A stretch of DNA of 64,000 nucleotides from Cohnella phaseoli (GTDB lineage: Bacteria > Bacillota > Bacilli > Paenibacillales > Paenibacillaceae), in NCBI RefSeq assembly GCF_003386235.1, contig NZ_QRDZ01000012.1:124001-188000 (forward strand), given 5' to 3'. Shown here piece by piece: positions 26,776-35,727 of this stretch. Each line of letters begins with the position of its first letter. Position 1 is the first letter of the stretch. The notes below the pieces were generated by a model. That model saw only the letters and a program-made list of their open reading frames with translations. It made no database searches and was not told where the DNA came from. The position numbers and the translations under genes were made by a program.

Positions 26776-28395
26776 TTGACCTACTTGAACAAGGAATGGC
26801 CTAACCGAGTCAATATCGTTAATTTTATTCGCGGAGTAGAACCGAGACTGGATATCGATTTGTTGGAGACGCTGCGCGAAGAGCTGGCGCTCGTGCGAAA
26901 GCACGGGCTGCCGGCGACGTGGCTGATCCAGTACGACGCCCTGATCGACGACAATTTCGTGGCTTTGCTGAAGCAGGAGACGGATGAAAAGCAGGAAATC
27001 GGCGCCTGGTTCGAAGTCGTACAGCCGTTAGTCGAGAAGGCAGGCTTGGTCTGGAGAGGCAGATATGCGTGGGATTGGCATGCCCATGTCGGGTTTTCAA
27101 TCGGCTACACTCCCGAGGAGAGAGAGCGGCTTGCGGACGTCTTCATGGAAGAGTTCCGAGCCAAGTTCGGCCGATATCCGAAGTCCGTAGGCTCATGGTT
27201 TATCGATGCTCATCTGCTCGGTTATTTGGCCGATCGCTATGCCATCGTCGCTTCCTGCAATTGCAAGGATCAATGGGGCACGGACGGCTATACGCTTTGG
27301 GGCGGTTATTACAACCAGGCCTATTATCCTAGCCGTCTCAACGGTTTCATGCCTGCGCAGACCGCGGCTAATCAAATTCCGGTGCCGGTATTCCGCATGC
27401 TCGGAAGCGACCCGATCTACCAATACGATGCCGCGGATCACGGGCACGGCCAAACCGTCGTGACGCTGGAGCCCGTCTATACCGGAAACGAGGGAGGAGG
27501 CGGCCTTCCTTCCTGGGTACGCTGGTTTTTCGATGTCAGCTTCCGTCCCGCCCAGTTGTCCTTCGGCTATGCGCAGATCGGTCAGGAAAATTCATTCGGC
27601 TGGGAGCGGATTGGCGCAGGACTGACCGATCAAATCGACCTGCTTGCCCAAAAGCGAGAAGAAGGCGAACTGGTCGTCGAAACGCTGGCCGCATCGGGAG
27701 CATGGTTTAAGAGCCGGTATCCGCTCACCCCTGCGTCCGCGATATGCGCGCTCGAGGATTGGAAGAACGAAGGGCGGCAATCGGTCTGGTACTACAACCG
27801 CAATTATCGGGTTAATCTGTTCCGTGAAAAAGAGCATTTCCGCATCAGGGACATTCATTTATTCGACGAAACGTATGAGGAGCGGTATTTGCGAGACGTA
27901 TGCGCGACGGAGGATTGCCGTTACGACACGCTCCCGGTCATGGACGGAGCACGGTGGAACGATTTCCGTACCCGGACGGGGATCGAGCCTATTCTATTCG
28001 ATCCATCCGGCCATGCGAGACCGGCCCCCGTCGTTTCGTTGAAAGTAGACGATACCGTGACGGGAGAGCTCGAGGTTGAACTGCTCCTCGAGGGGGGCGG
28101 CAGCATTGCGATCCGTTGCGCGGAAACGGCCATTACGTTTCGCAGCGCGCTTGATAATTGGGGGCTCCGGATGGCGTGGGGGGACACGGCCGAGCAGCCG
28201 GATTTGCAGGCTGCTGCGGATGGAATCCATTATCGATTTTTCGGTCACTCCTACGACGTACGAATGGAAGGCGCGTATTCGCTTGCGTATGACCGAAAGC
28301 TCGATTCCCCCGAAGCTCAGGAGAACGATGAACCGGCGAACGCGATCGCGATCCGTCCGCTCGATCGGGAATTGAAGTGGATATTGGCACGGTAG
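26776..28395 (+). CDS. Deacetylase-like barrel protein, possible carbohydrate-active enzyme
   Basis: This 539-residue protein has no signal peptide. The N-terminal half (about 10-330) resembles the NodB-like glycoside hydrolase/deacetylase barrel: NIVNFIRGVEPR at the start, a W-x-WHAHVGF strand end with two histidines, SVGSWFIDAHLL, and PVPVFRMLGSDPIYQYD. From memory this resembles Pfam families DUF3863/DUF3864, which could not be checked here. The C-terminal part (about 400-539) looks like a beta-sandwich. The TTG start is supported by GGAGA seven bases upstream. It sits between the receptor gene and the SLH enzyme gene, so it probably acts on the imported sugar in the cytoplasm. Function is not established. 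Confidence 0.6.
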   Translation: MTYLNKEWPNRVNIVNFIRGVEPRLDIDLLETLREELALVRKHGLPATWLIQYDALIDDNFVALLKQETDEKQEIGAWFEVVQPLVEKAGLVWRGRYAWDWHAHVGFSIGYTPEERERLADVFMEEFRAKFGRYPKSVGSWFIDAHLLGYLADRYAIVASCNCKDQWGTDGYTLWGGYYNQAYYPSRLNGFMPAQTAANQIPVPVFRMLGSDPIYQYDAADHGHGQTVVTLEPVYTGNEGGGGLPSWVRWFFDVSFRPAQLSFGYAQIGQENSFGWERIGAGLTDQIDLLAQKREEGELVVETLAASGAWFKSRYPLTPASAICALEDWKNEGRQSVWYYNRNYRVNLFREKEHFRIRDIHLFDETYEERYLRDVCATEDCRYDTLPVMDGARWNDFRTRTGIEPILFDPSGHARPAPVVSLKVDDTVTGELEVELLLEGGGSIAIRCAETAITFRSALDNWGLRMAWGDTAEQPDLQAAADGIHYRFFGHSYDVRMEGAYSLAYDRKLDSPEAQENDEPANAIAIRPLDRELKWILAR

Positions 28396-28431
28396 GAATC
28401 AATGAGATTCTAAAGGAGAGATAAGGAGTAT

Positions 28432-31400
28432 ATGCGAAAAATAAAGCTTCCTGTCACATCCCTGCTTGCTTTCACGCTTTTGTTTTCGACGGTCTCGTTC
28501 GGCGCATCGCCTTCTTCTGCTTCAGCTTCGTTATCGGCGACCGGTGGAAGCGATCCTTTTCACATCGGTATTTTCAACCCGCCTCCTCCGGAAAGCGTAA
28601 ATGCGCAATCGTATGCGGAAATCGCCGGGATGAACGTCAACTTCATCGTCGGCGGCAACAGCCACTACACGTACGACGTCAACGATCGGGCTTTGACCTT
28701 CGCGGCGCAGAACGGTTTGCAGATTCTGGTTGCGGATACGAAGCTCGGCTGGTATGAACCGGTGCTCGCGCAAACCGTCGGCGATGCGACGGTATCCGTA
28801 GACAGCGCCAACCCGTGGGGGCAAACCATCGAATCGCCCGATACCGGCACCGGATGGTCGCTGAACACGGTCGATCTGCAGATCGACAAGACGCAATGGC
28901 CGCAAAGCGCGACATTAACGTTAAGTCTGTATGACAGCCCGGCCAAGACGACGCTGATCGGTTCCGATTCGATAACCGGACCCGGTATTGTCGACGGCAA
29001 TGCCTCGATATTTCGCATTCATCAAGGCATTGAGGCCGACAAAGCGTATTATTTGGAGCTGACAAGCAACAGTGCGGTTGCTGTGGGCGTGGCGGCTAGC
29101 GCATCCGATGTATACGCAGGCGGCGAAGCGTATGTCAATCAGACGGCTGATAGCGATAAAGATCTATGGTTCAAAGTTCTTTTCTCCAAATCGGTGTTTA
29201 ACGACGGCGGCGAGCCAGCGCAGGAGGCGCTTGAGGATATTGTCTCACACTATTGGAATCATCCGGCTCTGATGGGCTATAACTTGTACGACGAGCCACC
29301 CTCCGCGCTGTTTACGCGCCTTGGTTATATGATCAAGAGACTGAAGACGCTCGACCCCGATCACATGTCGCTTGTTAATTTGCTTCCGAGCGATGCGCCT
29401 TCAAGCATGCTTGGGTTAATGGAGCATCTGGATGGAAGCGTGTTGAATTCGGTTACGCCGATCGGACAAACGTTCACGACAGGCGCGCATGAGACGAATA
29501 TTTCGAGCGTTCAATGGTATGTGCCGTGGGATCAATGGCAGTCGGGGGAACAGGTGACGTTAAAGTTATGGGATTCTCCGGCCCAATCGACGCTTATCGC
29601 GCAAACGACGCTTAATCAATCGGCTGTCGGCACGAATAGCCAACCCCGGTTCCTGCTGAATGCGGAGGTGCAGCCGAATACGACGTATTATTTGGAGTTT
29701 ACGCATAATGGCGGCGGAGACAACTTCCTCGGGGTCTGGAGAAGTCAAACGGGGGATAACTGGTACAATGGTGGAAACGCTTACAGCAACGGTCAGCCTA
29801 TGGATTCCGATTTTTGGTTTACGATCAATCAAAATATTGCCGCACTATCTTACGAGGACTATGTGTACCGTTGGGTAAGAGCAGAGCCGGATGTTTTGTT
29901 GTTCGATTACTATCCGTTTTTGGCCGACGGCGGATTTTCTCAGGAGTATTACAACAACCTGGAAATCATTCGGCGTCAGGCTAAAGCGGGCGCCGTCGAC
30001 TTCTGGACGTTCGTCCAATCCGTCGGGATCGGCAATTGGCTTCGTTCGCCATCCGAGAACGATATGCGCTATAACGTGTATACGAATCTGGCGTACGGCT
30101 CCAAAGGTCTGATCTATTTTACGTATTCGCATCCGATCTATCCGGGATTTAACGGATCGATCATTAATCCCGACGGCACGCAGAATCCTTCTTACGGTTG
30201 GGCGAGAGATCTGAACGCGGAGGTGCTGAACCTCGGAACGACGTTGAACCGGCTGACGTCTGAAGCGGTTTATCATACGGGCTCTGCGATCCCGCCCTCG
30301 ACGACCGTACTTCCAGGCTCCTTCTTCTGGAAACCGGACGATTGGAACGAACCGTTCGTCATCAGCTCGTTCAAGGATGAGAACGAACGCCAGTACGTGA
30401 TGGTGGTCAATCGCGATATGGCGACGTCCCGTACGTCGACGTTCACGCTGAGTACGAAACCGGGCTCCGTCATGGAAGTTTCCAAGACGACCGGGGCGGA
30501 GGTTCCGGCGAATTACAACCGTACGACAGGAAGCTTGACCGCAGCTTTTGCCCCGGGCGAAGGCCGACTGTATGCGGTTGACGCCGAAGCCGTCAACCTG
30601 GCGCCGACCGCAACTCCGCAAAGCTTGACGGTTCTGGCAAACAGCGCGATCAGCGGCACGCTTGTCGCCGACGATCCGGAAGACGAATCATTGACGTACA
30701 GCATCGTAGACAACGGAGTCAAAGGAGTTGCCGCGATTACGAATGCCGCGACCGGCGCATTTACTTACACTCCGCAAGCGGGAGCAACAGGCAGCGACTC
30801 CTTTACATTTAAGGTCAACGACGGCCATTCCGATTCGAACACGGCCGCCGTCACGATCGGCATTACACCGGAAGTCTCCGCCACGGCTTCGGCGGGAGGC
30901 TTGACGGGGACGACGAAGGTCACCGCCGCCGCTTCTGTCGGCAATCGTGTGGTCGTCAAAACTTCTGCGACCCTGCTGCCGACGCCGGGCGCAGGCGACG
31001 CCGTTCCGTCCGGGGCGGGGGTAGTCGATCCTTATGTATCGGGTACGGACATTGGCGGCGTAACTTCCGGAACGTATGTCGGCGTCTATGAGATCGACGC
31101 GACGAATAAGATCGCGGGCTTTAAGCTGCTGACGCTAACAAGCGGCCAGATCAAAGCGCCTCCGAACAATCATGGTTCCGGTTCGGGAACGGCTCCCGCA
31201 TCAGGTCCGGCAACCGTTCCCGAGTCCGGTCCGAAGACGCCGGTGGTACAGAAAGAGGAGAAGGAGAAAGAGAAAGAGAAAGAGAAAGAGAAGCCTTCCG
31301 AAATGTCCTTCAAGGACATCGCCGATCATTGGGCGGCGTCTTCGATCAAGCAAGCGATCGAACGGGGAATCGTCAACGGCTATTCGGACGGAACGTTTCA

Positions 31401-31851
31401 GCCCAATCGCTCTGTCACCCGGGCAGAATTCATCGCCATGCTGATGAGAGCGTTAAAGCTGGAAACCAAGGGCGCCAAGCTGTCCTATGCGGATGTCAAC
31501 GACATCGGCGCCTGGGCGCAAGCCGCGATTGCGCAAGCGGTTGAGGCCGGGATCGTGACCGGCTTTAAGGATAATACGTTCCGCCCGAATCACGTGATCA
31601 CCCGCGCGGAGATGGCATCACTGGCGGCGCGCGCGCTGAATTTGCCGCTTCAGGCGACTGGCGCTTCAGGCTTCTCCGACGATACGGATATTCCGCAGTG
31701 GGCCAAAGGCGCGATCGCTGCAGCCCGAGATGCCGGAATCGTGCAGGGACAGCCGAACAACAGGTTTAATCCGAGCGGCGCAGTATCGCGCGCGGAGGCT
31801 GTAACGGCGATGATCAGATTGCTTAGTTGGAAGAATGTGGCTGTCCCGTAA
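28432..31851 (+). CDS. S-layer-anchored glycosidase-like protein with two domains inserted in the barrel
   Basis: This 1139-residue surface protein has a signal peptide (about 1-32) and a TIM-barrel-like catalytic region in three pieces (about 42-113, 254-337, 470-650), with a candidate catalytic acid in NLYDEPP (Glu288). Two homologous beta-rich domains (about 114-253 and 338-468) are inserted in the barrel; both contain a DSPA-x-TLI motif and end in a GG-x-AY ... DFWF/DLWF pattern. A cadherin/Ig-like domain follows (about 715-815), then a Lys/Glu repeat (about 942-955) and three SLH domains (about 960-1139) for attachment to the cell-wall polymer. It resembles GH42/GH2-type hydrolases only loosely. 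The last codons and stop lie inside a foldback element. Confidence 0.75.
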   Translation: MRKIKLPVTSLLAFTLLFSTVSFGASPSSASASLSATGGSDPFHIGIFNPPPPESVNAQSYAEIAGMNVNFIVGGNSHYTYDVNDRALTFAAQNGLQILVADTKLGWYEPVLAQTVGDATVSVDSANPWGQTIESPDTGTGWSLNTVDLQIDKTQWPQSATLTLSLYDSPAKTTLIGSDSITGPGIVDGNASIFRIHQGIEADKAYYLELTSNSAVAVGVAASASDVYAGGEAYVNQTADSDKDLWFKVLFSKSVFNDGGEPAQEALEDIVSHYWNHPALMGYNLYDEPPSALFTRLGYMIKRLKTLDPDHMSLVNLLPSDAPSSMLGLMEHLDGSVLNSVTPIGQTFTTGAHETNISSVQWYVPWDQWQSGEQVTLKLWDSPAQSTLIAQTTLNQSAVGTNSQPRFLLNAEVQPNTTYYLEFTHNGGGDNFLGVWRSQTGDNWYNGGNAYSNGQPMDSDFWFTINQNIAALSYEDYVYRWVRAEPDVLLFDYYPFLADGGFSQEYYNNLEIIRRQAKAGAVDFWTFVQSVGIGNWLRSPSENDMRYNVYTNLAYGSKGLIYFTYSHPIYPGFNGSIINPDGTQNPSYGWARDLNAEVLNLGTTLNRLTSEAVYHTGSAIPPSTTVLPGSFFWKPDDWNEPFVISSFKDENERQYVMVVNRDMATSRTSTFTLSTKPGSVMEVSKTTGAEVPANYNRTTGSLTAAFAPGEGRLYAVDAEAVNLAPTATPQSLTVLANSAISGTLVADDPEDESLTYSIVDNGVKGVAAITNAATGAFTYTPQAGATGSDSFTFKVNDGHSDSNTAAVTIGITPEVSATASAGGLTGTTKVTAAASVGNRVVVKTSATLLPTPGAGDAVPSGAGVVDPYVSGTDIGGVTSGTYVGVYEIDATNKIAGFKLLTLTSGQIKAPPNNHGSGSGTAPASGPATVPESGPKTPVVQKEEKEKEKEKEKEKPSEMSFKDIADHWAASSIKQAIERGIVNGYSDGTFQPNRSVTRAEFIAMLMRALKLETKGAKLSYADVNDIGAWAQAAIAQAVEAGIVTGFKDNTFRPNHVITRAEMASLAARALNLPLQATGASGFSDDTDIPQWAKGAIAAARDAGIVQGQPNNRFNPSGAVSRAEAVTAMIRLLSWKNVAVP

Positions 31852-32054
31852 GCAGAGTTGCTTGAGATGATCGAGATATAAAGAAAGGGGGATGTGCCTC
31901 TCGGAGACTGCCTCATACGCTTCTGAAATCACCTTATCACGGGTTTACCCATTCAGATTTCAGAAAGCGTATAGCATCGGAGAGAGGCACATCCCCCTTG
32001 TACCTTTATCATCGATTATTTTTCACAGCAACTTGTTTGGCTTATGGGACAGCC
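31839..32054. mobile_element. Foldback (long inverted repeat) element, copy 3
   Basis: This 216-bp imperfect palindrome begins GGCTGTCCCGTAAGC and ends with the matching GCTTATGGGACAGCC. The middle arms GGGGGATGTGCCTCTC/GAGAGGCACATCCCCC are unrelated to those of copy 2 but perfectly complementary, and the core TACGCTTCTGAAATC/GATTTCAGAAAGCGTA and loop match the other copies. The left end overlaps the last five codons of the SLH-protein gene. The remaining 163 bases up to the kinase gene show nothing further. Confidence 0.82.
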
Positions 32055-32217
32055 TCATCTTGCCTCCAACACTTATAAGCTACGTACCTTCCGCCTCAGC
32101 AATTCCCCTCACGCATTTTCACCCAGTGTATCCGAACGGGAAATATCCTGCTATACTGCTGAAATAACGACGGCTGATTAATGACAGCGCTTACGAATTC
32201 AGGGGTGAGGCATAACG

Positions 32218-33996
32218 ATGATGAAAGGATGGATGATCGGCGGCAGCGTTCGCTCGCAAATTTTGATTCTGCTGCTGGTGTTTATTATTACTCCGACCAC
32301 GATCATTTCCGTTTTTACGATCGATAAATTTTCCAAAATGATTCATCGCAACGGCATGGATATGATGGAGACGGCGCTGGAGCACTCGAAAGAAAACTTG
32401 TCGAGCTTCATGGAAGGCGCGGCGGACGCCGCGCTGCTCATTATGACCAATCCGGCGATCATCGATCCGATTCTGAAGACAAACTGGACGGGCAACGTGC
32501 AGCAGAAAATCTCGGCCTCCAACCTGTTGGAGAAGCAATTCTATGAGTTGAAAATTCACGGCATTCGCGCCAAGGAAATCGCCATCGTGAGCGCATCCGG
32601 AGACAGAACGTATGCGGGCGCCAATACGTTTCTGCCCGGCCAGGATACGGATTGGCTGGAGGATGTGGACAGACTGGACGGCAAACCGTATTGGGGAAGC
32701 TACGACCATAACGGAAAATATATTTTTGTCGCCCGCAAGGTCAAACAGTTCATCAAGGCGGAGGAAGCGTTCCGTCCTCTTGGCGTTGTGCTGATCGCCT
32801 TCTCCGAGCGCGATTTCTCCAGCATCAATTCGGCGGTAAATCTCGCGAACGGCTCGGAAATACTGATCTCCGACCGGAATGGACGGATGATCTCAGGGTC
32901 GGACGAGGCAGCGGTCGGCCAAACGCTTGCCTCCGGTTCATTCGCTCAAGCGGCAGACGGCGTTCAGCTCGATTTGACGGGCGTGTACGAGCCTGGAACG
33001 GGCAGCCGACTGACAGTATACGACGCCCTGCCAAACAGCGATTGGAATCTGATTGTCTCCTCCCCGTTTGAGGAGACGCAGCAGACGCAGCAAGGCATCA
33101 AGCGTGTCATTATGCTGTCTACCGGCTTATGCGTCGTCGGGGCGTTTCTGTTGGCGGCGCTACTGGCACACCGAATGACACTGCCGCTTAAGAGGCTGTC
33201 CAAGGAAGTGAAGCAGCGGATTACAAACGGCGACTTCTCCTTCTGGCCTACCCCGGTACACGTGCGGCAGGATGAGATTGCCGGACTCGGTCAAGGCTTT
33301 TATCGGCTCGTAGCCGATTTGAACGAAACGAAGAATCGCATTCATCAGGTGGAGCTGATGAAGCGGGAAGCGGAATTCGACGCCATGAAGAGCAAGATCA
33401 AGCCGCATTTTCTGTATAATGCGCTGGAATCCGTTCGTATGCTGGCCATCGTCAACAAAGACCCGGGCACGGCGGAAATGATTAAGGCGCTGGGGCATCT
33501 TTTTCGCTATATTATTTCCGACCAGAAGGAGCGCACGACGTTGGCCGACGAGCTGTCGTACCTGATCAGCTACATCAAGCTCCAAAAGCTAAGATACGAG
33601 GATCGTTTGGACGTTCGAATCGAGGTTCCGGATTCTCTACAGGACATCGCGATATTGAAGCTGGTGCTGCAGCCGCTGGTGGAGAACGCAATTGAGCACG
33701 GCATCAACCGAAGGCGGGGGGCGAGGCTGATCTCCATTACGGCTGGCGACGACGGCGACGATGTACGGATTCGGATTTGGGACGACGGGGCGGGCATCGC
33801 TCGGGACCGCTTAGAAGAAATTCAACGCAGTCTGGACGATCCGAGCACGGACAAGGACCATATCGGCTTAATCAACGTTCATCGCAGGCTGCGGCTCTAT
33901 TTCGGCGAACCTTACGGGCTTTCAATCGACAGCGTGCAGCATAGCTATACGAGCGTTAACGTACGGATACCTTGCAAAAGACAGATCGGAACTTAA
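32218..33996 (+). CDS. YesM-type sensor histidine kinase, locus C
   Basis: This 592-residue kinase has membrane segments at about 13-34 and 298-320, an extracellular sensor domain between them, HAMP (about 320-375), phosphoacceptor His397 in IKPHFLYNAL, an N-box PLVENAIEHG and the G1 box DDGAGI. The regulator gene follows after 15 bases. GGGGTGAGG precedes the ATG; a second ATG three bases later is equally possible. It controls, by inference, the locus C importer. Confidence 0.92.
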   Translation: MMKGWMIGGSVRSQILILLLVFIITPTTIISVFTIDKFSKMIHRNGMDMMETALEHSKENLSSFMEGAADAALLIMTNPAIIDPILKTNWTGNVQQKISASNLLEKQFYELKIHGIRAKEIAIVSASGDRTYAGANTFLPGQDTDWLEDVDRLDGKPYWGSYDHNGKYIFVARKVKQFIKAEEAFRPLGVVLIAFSERDFSSINSAVNLANGSEILISDRNGRMISGSDEAAVGQTLASGSFAQAADGVQLDLTGVYEPGTGSRLTVYDALPNSDWNLIVSSPFEETQQTQQGIKRVIMLSTGLCVVGAFLLAALLAHRMTLPLKRLSKEVKQRITNGDFSFWPTPVHVRQDEIAGLGQGFYRLVADLNETKNRIHQVELMKREAEFDAMKSKIKPHFLYNALESVRMLAIVNKDPGTAEMIKALGHLFRYIISDQKERTTLADELSYLISYIKLQKLRYEDRLDVRIEVPDSLQDIAILKLVLQPLVENAIEHGINRRRGARLISITAGDDGDDVRIRIWDDGAGIARDRLEEIQRSLDDPSTDKDHIGLINVHRRLRLYFGEPYGLSIDSVQHSYTSVNVRIPCKRQIGT

Positions 33997-34011
33997 CGGG
34001 GGGAGTATTTT

Positions 34012-35586
34012 ATGCATACGGTTCTTATTGTGGATGACGACGCCATGATTGTAAGAGGCTTGGAGCAGTTCGTCGATTGGGGGGAACTGGGTTTTAACAT
34101 TGTCGGAACCGCGAGGGACGGCGAAGAGGGCATGGAGGCAATCCGCAAGCTTCAACCGGAGGTTGTGCTGACCGACATCCAAATGCCGTACAAGGACGGA
34201 TTGGCGATGATCGAGGATTGTCTTCGGGATGGGCTTTCGCCTCATTTTGTCGTATTGACCGGATTTAACGAATTCGAGTATGCCAGACGCGCGCTCAAGA
34301 GCCGAGTATCCGACTACTTGCTCAAGCCGGTGGAAGAGCAGGAACTGATCGCCGTCATGGGCGGAATTCGCACGCAAATTGAAAGGACCGCGAAAACGAA
34401 GGAGGATTGGAATGTCCTGCAGTCTGCCGTATCGGAAAGCTTCTCTTTCGTAAGGGAGAAGCTTGTCCGCGAACTGGCGACAGGGGAAATCTCTCCGTCG
34501 TCGATCGAAGACGAAAGGCTCGTTTATTACAACATTCGGCTAGCGGACGAACGCTATCAGGTGGCGCTGCTGCAAGGCGAGGCGCAACTGCTCGGCGACG
34601 ACAAACTGCAGGAGTTCATGACGTCGGCTCTCGAAAAGAGGGGAATCCGGCTGCATCTGGCGCGCGGGGACGCAATCGGGACGATGCTGCTTGGCGGAGA
34701 GCGGGACATGGAGCGGGACGTTACGGAGGGGCTGGCGGACATATCGGGCAAGGTAAAGGAGTGGCTAGGGCTGACGCTGACGTTCGGCGTGTCGGAGTCC
34801 GGAGTTTTGACGGAACTGAAGGAGCTCTACAGGCAAGCGGAGCTCGCGCTGCAGCACAAAATGTTCCGTGGCGGAGGCTCGGTCATTGCCTATGGGACGA
34901 TTCCTGAAGAGAGCGGGGAATACTCGCCGGTACCTCAGGAGCATGCTCGCAGGCTGTTGGCGGCTGTGAGCGAGAACGACGAAGCGGGCGTTCTGTCGGA
35001 GCTGGACGACTTTTTTGGGGAAATTCGCCGCAGCGGCAGTCTGCCCTCTCACGATGTGTATCGCACCTGCTCGGAGCTGCTGTACGAAGTCCGCAAGGCG
35101 CTGAGCGAAATGGGGCTTGCGGTGGATAAGCTCGTTGGAGAGGACGTTTCTTCTTCGGACAAAATGAGGCGGCACGATACGCTCGAAGGACTATGCGACT
35201 GGCTCGCAACTATTTTACAGCGCGTTCGGGCGCACTTCGACAGAAGCTTCGAGCATACCGGGGGCGAACAGCTCGACAACATTATTTTGTACATGAGAAC
35301 GCACTATGCGGACAATATCGATCTGGACGTGATCTCCAAGAAGTTTTTCATCGACCCCAGCTACTTCTGTAAAGTGTTCAAAAAAAAGACGGGGGAAACG
35401 TATCTGCACTATCTGACCCAAATCCGCATCGATAAAGCCTGCCAGCTGCTAAGCAATCCGTCCAGCAAAGTGTATGAAATCGCAAGTCTTGTCGGCTACG
35501 AAGATCAACGGTATTTCAGCCAAGTATTCCGCAAGCATACCGGAATGACGCCAAGCGACTATCAGAAAAGCAAGACAAAAAATTAA
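34012..35586 (+). CDS. YesN-type response regulator, locus C
   Basis: This 524-residue regulator has a receiver domain (DDD at 8-10, Asp55 in VLTDIQMP, Lys in LKPVEE), a middle region with a guanylate-cyclase-like look common in YesN proteins, and a C-terminal AraC domain (about 425-522; IDPSYFCKVFKKKTG and LVGYEDQRYFSQVF). The target is probably the promoter region before the binding-protein gene at 35728. Confidence 0.92.
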   Translation: MHTVLIVDDDAMIVRGLEQFVDWGELGFNIVGTARDGEEGMEAIRKLQPEVVLTDIQMPYKDGLAMIEDCLRDGLSPHFVVLTGFNEFEYARRALKSRVSDYLLKPVEEQELIAVMGGIRTQIERTAKTKEDWNVLQSAVSESFSFVREKLVRELATGEISPSSIEDERLVYYNIRLADERYQVALLQGEAQLLGDDKLQEFMTSALEKRGIRLHLARGDAIGTMLLGGERDMERDVTEGLADISGKVKEWLGLTLTFGVSESGVLTELKELYRQAELALQHKMFRGGGSVIAYGTIPEESGEYSPVPQEHARRLLAAVSENDEAGVLSELDDFFGEIRRSGSLPSHDVYRTCSELLYEVRKALSEMGLAVDKLVGEDVSSSDKMRRHDTLEGLCDWLATILQRVRAHFDRSFEHTGGEQLDNIILYMRTHYADNIDLDVISKKFFIDPSYFCKVFKKKTGETYLHYLTQIRIDKACQLLSNPSSKVYEIASLVGYEDQRYFSQVFRKHTGMTPSDYQKSKTKN

Positions 35587-35727
35587 ACATTCGAGACAAG
35601 TTTACCGCATTATCATTTTCCCGCCGAGGGGTTAACTTTGAAGTAAGCGATTCCAGTTCGCGGACAACCGCTTCGGCGGAACCCGGATACGGTCGTCAGT
35701 TCATCCATCGGAAGGGGAAAAACAGAT

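Noticed and set aside
35641..35656. Possible cre site before the locus C receptor gene
   Set aside because: Only 13 of 16 positions fit the consensus, including a mismatch in the core TG, so it was not called.
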